Positions 45,955 to 54,077 of a stretch of DNA of 64,000 bases are shown piece after piece. This stretch comes from Bacillus sp. SD075 (GTDB lineage Bacteria; Bacillota; Bacilli; Bacillales; DSM-1321): positions 1 to 64,000 of the forward strand of contig NZ_JADILK010000006.1 in assembly GCF_017355165.1 (NCBI RefSeq). Direction: 5' to 3'. A program made the position numbers and the translations under genes. The notes beneath the pieces were generated by a model that was given only the letters and a program-made list of their open reading frames with translations, made no database searches and was not told the DNA's origin. Numbering within the stretch: position 1 is the stretch's first letter; every line of letters begins with the position of its first letter.

Positions 45955-46010
45955 GATGCCCTCCCCCATTCTTTATCGTTGCCATACATCTTATAGTAGA
46001 GATTGATTGT

Positions 46011-47810
46011 TTAAAGTTTCACGGATTGTTGAACTTGTTTCAATAAACCTACTACAGCCTTATCCGGAACTTGTTCCCAGTCAACTATGGCATCAAACCA
46101 TTGTAATAACGATGGATCCGAGTAGTTGAAATCATCCAAACCATTCGTAAGCAAATGACGATGGAGATACTGCAAAGCCATGTATAATTTACGGTAACTT
46201 CCTTGTTCTGTAATTTGTACAGAAGCTTCATCCAGTAAAAGACTGGCTGCACAAACATGATACATGCGGTTCATTAATTGCTTCGCAGGCAATTCCTTCT
46301 CTGGACCTTTCAGATTCATTATTCTTTTCGCTTGTGATTCGATTTTATTGGTAATTTGTAGAAGGACCTTGCCAGTCTGCTGCGCCAAAGAATTAGAGAT
46401 GCCCTCTATCATATTGTAAACTGTGTTAAAGAATACCTCCCCTGCTTGATCCTTCACTAATGCCCTTATTACGTCTAAGGCCACAATATTTGTGGTTCCT
46501 TCCCAAATAGCACCTAAATGAGCATCGCGCACAAGTTTCGGTTCAACCCAATCCTCGATATACCCATTTCCTCCTCTTGCTTCCATCCCTTCAGAGGTGG
46601 AATTTCTCGCTCGTTTACAAATGTAGCCTTTTAACAATGGCGTTAAAATTCGTAATAGCTTTTCATCGGCTTTGCTGCCTTGATCTCCTTTATCATAAAC
46701 AGAAGCTGTGAAGAATGTCATAGCCGCAGCTGCCTCGGAATCTAGTAATAATTCAAAAAGTGTTTCTTTCATAAGCGGCTTTTCGGCTATAGAGCTACCA
46801 AATGCTACTCGGCCCCGAGCTGAAATAAGCGCTTCCAAAAAGCTTCTTCGCATCATTGCAGTAGAACGGACGGCATTCGATAATCGAGAGGAATTTACCA
46901 TCGACATCATTTGCTTAAAACCATTTGTAACATCACCCACAGCATAAGCGACCGCTCCTTCAAACGCTACTTCCCCCGAAGCCATATCCCGTGTTCCTAA
47001 CTTATCTTTTAAGCGATTGATGCTGAACTTATTTAGAGATCCATCCGGTAATTTTCTCGGCATTAAAAACATGCCAAGACCTTTCGTGCCAGCTGGAGCA
47101 CCTTCAGGACGAGCCAAAACTAATGCAAGGTCTGTTGATACATTGGAACAAAACCACTTATCGCCCCAAAGTTCCCACTGATCGCCAACTTTTTTTGCCG
47201 TTAATGTGTTAGCACCAACATCAGACCCACCTTGCTTTTCAGTCATAAATTGGGCACATGTCCATAGTTCCTTCATATCTGTACTCGTCAAATGAGGTAA
47301 ATAGGTATCCTGCATTTCTTGATCGGCATATTTCCTTAAAACACGCGCACCAGAATCTGTCATACTCATTGGGCAAGCTAAACCAAACTCGGATTGTACA
47401 AATAAATACCAAAATGCATATTTTAGTACGTGCGGAAGTTTCGTGGAAAATCCTAGCACTGGTTTATGAGACATAGCCGCGAGACCAAATTTGCTATATC
47501 CTAAATATTCCATTTCCTTATAGGCTGGATGATAGTCAACTTCGTTTACACGTTCCCCCTTCCCATTGAAAGCAATCAACTCAGGAGTATGCTTATCCGA
47601 AATACGAGATAACTCATCTAAACGAGTTCCAGCTATTTCACCTAATTCTGTTAGGTAAGATAGGGCGCGATCATACTCTTCCTTAGAAAGATAACGCTGT
47701 AGGATAAAGGGAAGATTGAGATCCTCCTTAAAAAAGTTTAAACCCTTTGTCTCTGGCATCGCACCAACCTCAGCTTTTATAGAATTAGATGTTAACAGTT
47801 CTAAATTCAT
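46011..47810 (-). CDS. Acyl-CoA dehydrogenase, long AidB-like form
   Basis: A 599-residue FAD enzyme, longer than classic acyl-CoA dehydrogenases (about 380). FAD-binding text appears in CAQFMTEKQGGSDVGANT and LWGDKWFCSNVSTDLALVLA; the conserved EARGGNGYIEDWVEPKLVRD and AIWEGTTNIVALDVIRALV match the AidB-like subgroup, and a helical C-terminal extension follows. It starts the operon and performs the alpha,beta-oxidation of the CoA thioester before hydratase, dehydrogenase and thiolase. GGGAGGA supports MNLELLTS as start. Its substrate is not told by sequence. Confidence 0.87.
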   Translation of the reverse strand: MNLELLTSNSIKAEVGAMPETKGLNFFKEDLNLPFILQRYLSKEEYDRALSYLTELGEIAGTRLDELSRISDKHTPELIAFNGKGERVNEVDYHPAYKEMEYLGYSKFGLAAMSHKPVLGFSTKLPHVLKYAFWYLFVQSEFGLACPMSMTDSGARVLRKYADQEMQDTYLPHLTSTDMKELWTCAQFMTEKQGGSDVGANTLTAKKVGDQWELWGDKWFCSNVSTDLALVLARPEGAPAGTKGLGMFLMPRKLPDGSLNKFSINRLKDKLGTRDMASGEVAFEGAVAYAVGDVTNGFKQMMSMVNSSRLSNAVRSTAMMRRSFLEALISARGRVAFGSSIAEKPLMKETLFELLLDSEAAAAMTFFTASVYDKGDQGSKADEKLLRILTPLLKGYICKRARNSTSEGMEARGGNGYIEDWVEPKLVRDAHLGAIWEGTTNIVALDVIRALVKDQAGEVFFNTVYNMIEGISNSLAQQTGKVLLQITNKIESQAKRIMNLKGPEKELPAKQLMNRMYHVCAASLLLDEASVQITEQGSYRKLYMALQYLHRHLLTNGLDDFNYSDPSLLQWFDAIVDWEQVPDKAVVGLLKQVQQSVKL

Positions 47811-48212
47811 AAATTTTCCTCCCATTCAACATTTTCAAAGTATTAATTAACAATAACGGAATGTCAATTCCTATATTTGATACTACTGGATTATTATCTA
47901 AAAAGTCAATTTATTTTTAAGCCACCAACCTACTCATGAAAATGGAATTTTAATTATCAGAAATCCATACAATTATACAAATATAATATTTTGTTAAAAT
48001 TGGATGGTATAAAAGGTCACTTTTCGTGGTTTATAGGTATCTCTCTTTCAAATTATTATCGTGACAAAAACACCCTGTTAATGGGCTTATCATCTTGGTA
48101 TGATATAATATTTTTAATATTTGACGTTTCAAGAGATCGTTTAATAATTTAAAATAACAATTATGAAATTTACGCAATTAATATAAATGGGATTTAACGG
48201 AGGATTTTATTT
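47811..48212. other. Divergent control region of the beta-oxidation-like cluster
   Basis: About 400 AT-rich bases between the acyl-CoA dehydrogenase and the IclR gene. GGAATGTCAATTCC (47858-47871) is an inverted repeat that could be a regulator site, but only one copy is clear. No gene is present. Confidence 0.35.
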
Positions 48213-48944
48213 ATGAACACTAAGATTTCATCTACAGTGCAGCGTGCAATTAAAATTATCAATTATTTAAATGAGACACCAGGTCCACAAGGAATTAAAG
48301 ATATTAGCGAAAAACTTAACATTTCTCCTCCTATCACACATCGCATGCTAACTACTCTGAAAATGGAAGGTATGGTATTCCAAGATTTAGTTTCTAAAAA
48401 ATATTCACTTGGTACGGTTTTTATTGATTATGCAAATAAAATAATCACCGATTTACCTTTTATCTCTTTAATTGATTCCCAATTAATTAAATTGAGAGAT
48501 GACACTCAGGAAACGGTAGGATTGTATATGTTAACAAGCATGATTAGGATGTGTGTAATCGAACATGTAAGTAATCAGGAAATAAGCAGAAAGGCAGGAG
48601 TAGGCAATAGGATTCCACTACATCTTGGATCAAGCGGACGAGTAATTTTGGCATTCCTTAATGAAGATTTACAGGCACAAGTATTAGACACCCTTCCTGA
48701 AGAAGAAAAAAAGATACTTCGACAAAAACTAGGAACGATTGTAAATACCGGTTATTCAATAAATGAGGAAGAACTCACGAAGAATGTAGCTGCGTTATCA
48801 GCTCCTGTCTTTGGTGCAAAAGGAAAAGTCATTGGAGCCATTTCTATTTCTGGCCCAGTCTTTCGATGGAATAAAGAATCGATGGAACAACATATCCCTT
48901 CATTATTAAAAACTACAGAAAATATTTCAAAATCATTATATTAA
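48213..48944 (+). CDS. IclR-family transcriptional regulator
   Basis: A 243-residue regulator. An N-terminal winged helix (STVQRAIKIINYLNETPG, then ISEKLNISPPITHRMLTTLK) is followed by the IclR ligand domain with VGNRIPLHLGSSGRVILAFL and SAPVFGAKGKVIGAISISGP. It is divergent from the acyl-CoA dehydrogenase operon and is its probable controller, with the imported acid or a CoA intermediate as effector. GGAGG precedes the ATG. The middle of the ligand domain lacks the Cys often seen, which is common in the family. Confidence 0.88.
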   Translation: MNTKISSTVQRAIKIINYLNETPGPQGIKDISEKLNISPPITHRMLTTLKMEGMVFQDLVSKKYSLGTVFIDYANKIITDLPFISLIDSQLIKLRDDTQETVGLYMLTSMIRMCVIEHVSNQEISRKAGVGNRIPLHLGSSGRVILAFLNEDLQAQVLDTLPEEEKKILRQKLGTIVNTGYSINEEELTKNVAALSAPVFGAKGKVIGAISISGPVFRWNKESMEQHIPSLLKTTENISKSLY

Positions 48945-49011
48945 AACAGGATTTTGGTACAAATATCACCTGTTAGAAACATAGAATTTCAATGTCCTTT
49001 TCATCTATGCA

Positions 49012-49297
49012 TTACGAGTCTACTCCAAATAATTTATGTGTGAGCTCTGGACAGACTTCCCACCTTGTTAAGTTGTCCTTTTTCGGCATATGCATCACCT
49101 CCACTCCACAGATGATTTGTTTGGCTGTTCGAAATGTTTTTAATCCTAGCTTAGAACGGACTCTCTTCTTAAATAGAGCGATGATTTTGCTCCACTATGT
49201 TATTCCAGTGATACGGTTGTCCAAGTTGCATATCATCAGGTATGCTCTACTCTTTTTCAACTCTCCCATACTAATGGATAAGCCGGATTCAAGTCTC
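49012..49297 (-). pseudogene. IS6-family transposase, C-terminal remnant
   Basis: The minus strand carries LNPAYPLVWES, then QPYHWNNIVEQNHRSI, and in another frame KKRVRSKLGLKTFRTAKQII, CGVEVMHMPKKDN and a stop. The order NPAYP...NNIVEQxHR...LGLKxFRTA is that of IS240/IS431-type DDE transposases. The Glu of the catalytic triad is in the VEQNH piece. The N-terminal part is missing and a frameshift and stop interrupt it, so the element is dead. Confidence 0.7.
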
Positions 49298-49326
49298 GAC
49301 CGTCATGACATGAGGCTTAGAGACAT

Positions 49327-49372
49327 AAAAAGACTGCAATGCTTACTTGAATAAGCGCTTTGCAGTCTTTTT
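49327..49372. terminator. Bidirectional stem-loop beside the IS6 remnant
   Basis: AAAAAGACTGCAA pairs perfectly with TTGCAGTCTTTTT over a 20-base loop, giving a terminator in both directions. Confidence 0.75.
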
Positions 49373-49489
49373 GTCTCTTGTTTACTTAAGAGGAGTCTTT
49401 TGTTGGCTAAATATGATGCAGCAGACTCTCGTCAATTGCAATGACGGCCCTGTTTCTTAAGTGATCCCCTATATTGGGAAGATCGTATA

Positions 49490-49606
49490 GTGGCTCCGGC
49501 AAATGAACGGGAAGAATATAAGATCATCCAATCGATTCCCGGTATACGAGAAAAAATCCAAAAAACTACGTCATTCTCTGTATCTTGCCATACTATGCGG
49601 CATAAG
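49490..49606 (+). pseudogene. Possible IS110-family transposase fragment
   Basis: A short stretch reads EEYKIIQSIPGIREKIQKTT, resembling the SIPGI helix-hairpin-helix of the IS110 Transposase_20 domain. Upstream on the same strand stops are frequent and downstream similarity stops. The identification rests on this one motif. Confidence 0.4.
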
Positions 49607-49657
49607 AAATTCAATCCTAGATTTAGTTTAATTAACGGCTTTGTGAAACAGAGAAAA

Positions 49658-49688
49658 ATCCTTCCAAAAGGGTTTTGGAAGGATTTTT
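49658..49688. terminator. Stem-loop terminator in the transposase debris
   Basis: ATCCTTCCAAAA pairs perfectly with TTTTGGAAGGAT over a three-base loop, followed by T-run and preceded by an A-run. Confidence 0.75.
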
Positions 49689-49925
49689 GGCATGGCCCAA
49701 AATAGTATATCATAAGGGAAATGAAAATTTCAGAGAAAGATATTGACTTCCTTTTAGCTGTTTTAGTAGAACAAGCAACAAAAAGGATCATCAATGAGAG
49801 CTCCCTTTTCATATGCCGACAACAACTGATCCCATCCAATGTGTTTGAGGGATTGAAAACGACTTGTGGACGAACCTCCCCTTCACCTTGTAAAGTTAAT
49901 GATTTGTTAATTACGAGTTGAGTAT

Positions 49926-50497
49926 CTATGTTATAGGTACTTCTAATATGTGAACAATACCAACATTATTAACAGCTTCCATTCCTACCTCAATAGTTGC
50001 GTAAGGGTTAGCACCATTCCCGTCTCCTCCTGTTGAACCGGATTCCACATAAATATTATTCGGATCGAAAGTAACATCCTCTACAGCGTTATTTAAAGCT
50101 ATTTGAACATTCCTAATACTGTGATAGCCTATTTGAGGACGATTCTCCAAAAGAATCTCGGCAACTTGATTCTTTTGAGCTTCACTTAACGTTTCATAAT
50201 TTGCCAGATCAAGACCAAGTGAAGGGTCTTCAATAACAGCACGCATTTCTGCAGGTATTTGTCCTTCATTAACATCTTGCAAAGCAGGATTAGCAGGAAT
50301 TCCAAAATCACCTGGTAATACCTTTTGAACTTTTATTACAACCCCGTTATTATCCTCAGCAAAAATGGTTGTAACAATTTGATTACCTCCCCCTTGATCA
50401 GAAAATGTAGTGAGACGAACTCCAAATTCGGGATTAAAGTGCTATTAAGGATAACTGGTAAACCAAATACAGGTCCCCTACTACAGCCTTGTCCCAT
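49926..50497 (-). pseudogene. Broken surface or structural protein with a predicted beta-helix end
   Basis: Read from an ATG at 50497: MGQGCSRGPVFGLPVILNST, a one-base frameshift near 50445, then NPEFGVRLTTFSDQGGGNQI, VLPGDFGIPANPALQDVNEG and a long open 118-codon part ending YVESGSTGGDGNGANPYATI and a short tail. The GSTGGDGxxANPYATI motif opens parallel beta-helix repeats in surface proteins, and the frame stops right there, so a C-terminal domain seems lost. Weak ribosome binding site. Function unknown; a spore or envelope protein is only a guess. Confidence 0.5.
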
Positions 50498-50635
50498 AAG
50501 CAAGTTGGCCTTTTTTTAAAGTACTAATATGTCCAAGTTTGGGAGATTAGTTGCAGATATTGAAGTTTTTGACTCATAATCTTATTGAATATTCTGAATA
50601 TAGTTGTTAGAATTATATAACATCCTAGTTATCAG

Positions 50636-50667
50636 GATGTCATGATGTCATGATGTCATGATGTCAT
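50636..50667 (+). repeat. Tandem repeat of GATGTCAT, four units
   Basis: Four exact adjacent copies of an 8-base unit, followed by GATT. Just before it CATCCT and AGGATG form a small hairpin. The rest of the 50498-51149 gap shows no gene. Confidence 0.9.
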
Positions 50668-51149
50668 GATTCTAATGAACTACAGGAAGGAGGATCATGT
50701 TTCCATCGCAACCTTACACTTTTTTTATAAATGATTTCTCATCTTAGCTCTTCATCCAGGATTTAACTTACCAGAAGGGGATTGATATGTAATGTTTTTG
50801 TAGAGAATTAAAGAACAAAAAACCTCACCTGTGAAATACACATTCCTTCTCTCTTCTTAGATATCAGCATAAATTAATTGCAGATATTACCCTACAAAAC
50901 TATCTATTTCTTTTCAAGACTAAAAGAGTCAACACCATGGTTCATACTTTCTTTCTGAGGTGCCAGCCATTAAAAATCGATGATTATATACTGGAAAGAT
51001 TGGGGTTGAGCGAACGAGTTCCTTGATGAAAAAGGAATGATGCGATTTATTAAACCTACCTTCTTTTCTTATTTGAAAATATCGATATTTGGGAACTTAT
51101 CACAGTTTTGTCTATCAAAAAATAAAAAATTATTCAATGGGGGCTTGGA

Positions 51150-52190
51150 ATGAAAACCATAAAAAAAAAATTTCATATTGGGATCATTTTGTTATTAGTA
51201 CTCGCTTTGTTAGCAGGCTGTGGATCAAATGAAGAGACATCCTCAAATGACAAGAGCGATGGGAATCATGCAATAAAAATTGGTTGGCAGCCTAGTGTCG
51301 AAACTCAATTCTATATTGCTCAAAATGAAAAATTATTCGTGAAAAATAGCATTAAGCCCACATATACAAAATTCACGGCAGGTCCACCAATGTTTGCTGC
51401 TTTCAATAGCGGAAGCATCGATGTGGCGTATATGGGAAACCCACCAGCTATCATTGCTATGGCGGAAAACCTTCCAGTTAGTATTATTGCAGTAGAAGTA
51501 GACTCTTCAAATGGAGAGGGATTAGTTGTAAATGAAAAAAGCGGGATTAATAAACTTGAAGACATCAAAGGTAAAAAGATTTCTGTTTTAAGAGGAAGTT
51601 CAGCTGAATATGCCATGATGCAAGCTTTAAAGAAAGTTGGATTAACTGAAAAGGATTTAACAATAATTAATCTTGATATTACAACCATTATCCCAGCATT
51701 TGAAAAAGGGGATGTAGACGGGGTATGGGTATGGGATCCTTGGGTTAGCAAACTCGTTACGGCGGGTGGAAAAGTAATTGTCCGGGATGCTGATGTAGGA
51801 GTCGGAGCTTCAGGAGTGTGGATGGCACGCAATGAATGGGTTGAGAAAAATCCAGAAGCTGTAGAAGCTTTTCTAGAAAGTCTAGCTGATGCGAACAAGA
51901 TTATCGATGAGGATAAGGAAAAATCAGAAAAGGCATTGCAAGATGCACTAGCACTAGAAAAACAAGAAGCGGAGTCTGTTTTAAGTAACTCAGAGTATCC
52001 AACATACCAGGAATTATGGGACCCTGGTTATAAATTATCGATGAATCCGGAAGCACTTAAAAAAAATGAAGGTTTAGCAAAAGTTCTGAATGACTTAGCT
52101 GATTTCTTGGATGAAAACGGTAAAATAACCCAAAAACCTGACGTAGAAGAGCATATTAACGGTTCTTTTATTGAAAAGCTTCAAAATTAA
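51150..52190 (+). CDS. ABC transporter substrate-binding lipoprotein, TauA/SsuA type
   Basis: A 346-residue lipoprotein. The signal peptide ends in LLAGC (lipobox, Cys24) followed by a Ser/Asn/Asp linker. The mature domain has the sulfonate-binding pattern: KIGWQPSVETQFYIAQNEKL, GSIDVAYMGNPPAIIAMAEN, LEDIKGKKISVLRGSSAEYA and DGVWVWDPWVSKLV. This is closest to taurine-type binding proteins, but related ones bind other small organic ligands. It leads an operon of permease, ATPase and probably the amidohydrolase, so the ligand may be an amide-bearing compound. GGGGGCTTGG precedes ATG. Confidence 0.88.
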   Translation: MKTIKKKFHIGIILLLVLALLAGCGSNEETSSNDKSDGNHAIKIGWQPSVETQFYIAQNEKLFVKNSIKPTYTKFTAGPPMFAAFNSGSIDVAYMGNPPAIIAMAENLPVSIIAVEVDSSNGEGLVVNEKSGINKLEDIKGKKISVLRGSSAEYAMMQALKKVGLTEKDLTIINLDITTIIPAFEKGDVDGVWVWDPWVSKLVTAGGKVIVRDADVGVGASGVWMARNEWVEKNPEAVEAFLESLADANKIIDEDKEKSEKALQDALALEKQEAESVLSNSEYPTYQELWDPGYKLSMNPEALKKNEGLAKVLNDLADFLDENGKITQKPDVEEHINGSFIEKLQN

Positions 52191-52216
52191 AGTATCCATG
52201 GGAGTGATCTAATAAG

Positions 52217-53032
52217 ATGAGCCGAACGACAGTCCAGCCTAATTCTGTAATCCCAATAAAAGTGAAAAGGCGTAAATTGTCACCAGAACGAATCGTAAGC
52301 ATTTGTACACCTATGGTTATGCTTCTCTTGTGGTGGATGGTTTCCTTAGCCGTAGGAGAGAAGTATCTCACTTCTCCAGGGAAAATTGTTACCACTATGG
52401 GGGAATTATTTACTGATGGATACGTAGGAACCAACTTAACCACTCATATTGTTGCAAGTCTTTTCCGTACGATCGGGGGATACGTATTAGCCATATTGCT
52501 AGCTATCCCAATCGGGTTATGGATGGGTATGAATAAATATGTTTCAGCCATATTAAGCCCAGTATTCGCCGTTATCCGCCCGATACCAGCAATTGCCTTC
52601 TTACCACTGTTTATCATGTGGTTTGGAATTGGTGAAGTCGCAAGGGTTATGCTTATTTTCATGTCAGCCTTTTTGTACATCGTCTTAAATACGTTTAGCG
52701 GTGTTAAGACGATCCCGAATGGTCTTATCCAGGCAGCTAAAAACCTTGGGGCAAATCGGATTCAACTATTTAGCAAAGTTATCTTTCCAGCCACCCTGCC
52801 ATCAATTATGACGGGATTAAAAGCTGGATTAGCCGTCAGTTGGGCGATTGTAGTGGCTGCGGAATTAATGGCTGCACAAGAAGGGCTAGGCTATATGATC
52901 ATGGATGCTGCTACATTCTTTAGAATGCCTGTTGTTTATGTCGGCATAGTTCTTATTGGATTAATTGGATTAATCCTTGAAAATATCATTTCCATCATTG
53001 AAAAGAAAAGCTGTCATTGGAGCGGGAAATAA
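52217..53032 (+). CDS. ABC transporter permease, TauC/SsuC type
   Basis: A 271-residue membrane permease with six helices. The conserved IRPIPAIAFLPLFIMWFGIG precedes the EAA loop LIQAAKNLGANRIQLFSKVI, and the end reads PVVYVGIVLIGLIGLILENI. It lies 26 bases after the binding-protein gene. It forms the channel through which the ligand enters the cytosol. The GGGAGTG ribosome binding site is a little far from ATG (about 11 bases). Confidence 0.9.
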   Translation: MSRTTVQPNSVIPIKVKRRKLSPERIVSICTPMVMLLLWWMVSLAVGEKYLTSPGKIVTTMGELFTDGYVGTNLTTHIVASLFRTIGGYVLAILLAIPIGLWMGMNKYVSAILSPVFAVIRPIPAIAFLPLFIMWFGIGEVARVMLIFMSAFLYIVLNTFSGVKTIPNGLIQAAKNLGANRIQLFSKVIFPATLPSIMTGLKAGLAVSWAIVVAAELMAAQEGLGYMIMDAATFFRMPVVYVGIVLIGLIGLILENIISIIEKKSCHWSGK

Positions 53033-53046
53033 AAAGGGGGAGAATT

Positions 53047-53820
53047 ATGCCATCGCAAATTATCATGCAAAATATCGATATGATCTTTACTTCAGATCGT
53101 AAACAGACTCATGTTCTCCATGATATTGATTTAACAATAAAGAAAGGGGAAATCTATTGCCTCTTAGGTCCGAGTGGCTGCGGGAAAAGTACCATACTTA
53201 AATTGCTTGCGGGATTTGAAAGTCCAACAAGAGGCATAGTTACAGTAAATCAAGAAACTGTAAAAAGTATTGGGCCAGATCGAGCGGTTGTATTCCAAAC
53301 TCCTAATCTATTTCCTTGGTTAACGGTATTTGAAAATGTCGTATTTGGCCTAAGAATGAAAAAATCCCCACCTAATGAACTGAAAGAAAAGTCTTCTAAA
53401 TTCATTGAGGCAGTTGGATTGAAGGGATTTGAAAACCATTATCCACACGAACTGTCTGGAGGGATGCAGCAACGCGCTGCGATTGCAAGGGCTTTAGTCA
53501 ATGATCCGACCGTTTTGCTTATGGACGAGCCTTTTGCTGCCCTAGATGCTCAAACTAGGTCCTTAATGCAGGAATTAGTGATGAATGTGTGGGAGCAATT
53601 CCATACAACCATCCTCTTCATCACCCATGATATTGATGAAGCCATCTTTATTGGTGATCGAATCGGCGTGATGTCGCGAAATCCTGGTCTTATTAAAAAA
53701 GAGTATACGATTGAACTTCCTAGACCTCGAACAATTGATGTAATTACAACATTTGAATTTCTGGATTATAAATCAGCTATTTTAAAGCAAATTCAAGAGG
53801 AAGTAAAGACATCCCATTAG
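53047..53820 (+). CDS. ABC transporter ATP-binding protein, TauB/SsuB type
   Basis: A 257-residue importer ATPase with Walker A LGPSGCGKSTILKLL, Q-loop in VVFQTPNLFPWL, signature LSGGMQQRAAIARAL, Walker B VLLMDEPFAALD and the switch His in LFITHDIDEA. MSRNPGLIKKEYTIELPRPR is typical of the nitrate/sulfonate group. I start at MPSQIIMQ because GGGGGAG lies just upstream; a longer start ten codons before would overlap the permease end. Confidence 0.9.
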   Translation: MPSQIIMQNIDMIFTSDRKQTHVLHDIDLTIKKGEIYCLLGPSGCGKSTILKLLAGFESPTRGIVTVNQETVKSIGPDRAVVFQTPNLFPWLTVFENVVFGLRMKKSPPNELKEKSSKFIEAVGLKGFENHYPHELSGGMQQRAAIARALVNDPTVLLMDEPFAALDAQTRSLMQELVMNVWEQFHTTILFITHDIDEAIFIGDRIGVMSRNPGLIKKEYTIELPRPRTIDVITTFEFLDYKSAILKQIQEEVKTSH

Positions 53821-53863
53821 TCCTTCTTATCATGAACGCAGGTTGACTTCTTCCAAGGCATGG

Positions 53864-53907
53864 GTTTCAACCTTAGGGGCCTCCTCCCCTCCCCCTAAGG
53901 TTGAAAC
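53864..53907 (+). promoter_or_regulatory. Perfect 16-base-pair hairpin between importer and amidohydrolase genes
   Basis: GTTTCAACCTTAGGGG pairs exactly with CCCCTAAGGTTGAAAC over a 12-base pyrimidine-rich loop (CCTCCTCCCCTC). There is no T-run, so simple termination is unlikely. It may protect or process mRNA or regulate the downstream gene. Confidence 0.8.
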
Positions 53908-54077
53908 AACATGCAGCCAATGGAAGTTAATCTAGCCATCAGTTAACATTTCTACTTATTCAAGTCAGCCGTGGAGTTTCAGCTCTACTTGGTTATTTAT
54001 TTTACAAATGCTGAAATTCGTCAAGGGATATACAGTTCTTTAACAACCCAATATTATTCTAAAGGAGTCATTAAAAT

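Noticed and set aside
49432-49839. 135-codon frame on the minus strand
   Set aside because: Overlaps the IS110-like fragment and a terminator on the other strand, with no start signal or recognisable protein.
50636-50667. Possible CRISPR-like array
   Set aside because: Units are 8 bases and directly adjacent, without spacers or cas genes.
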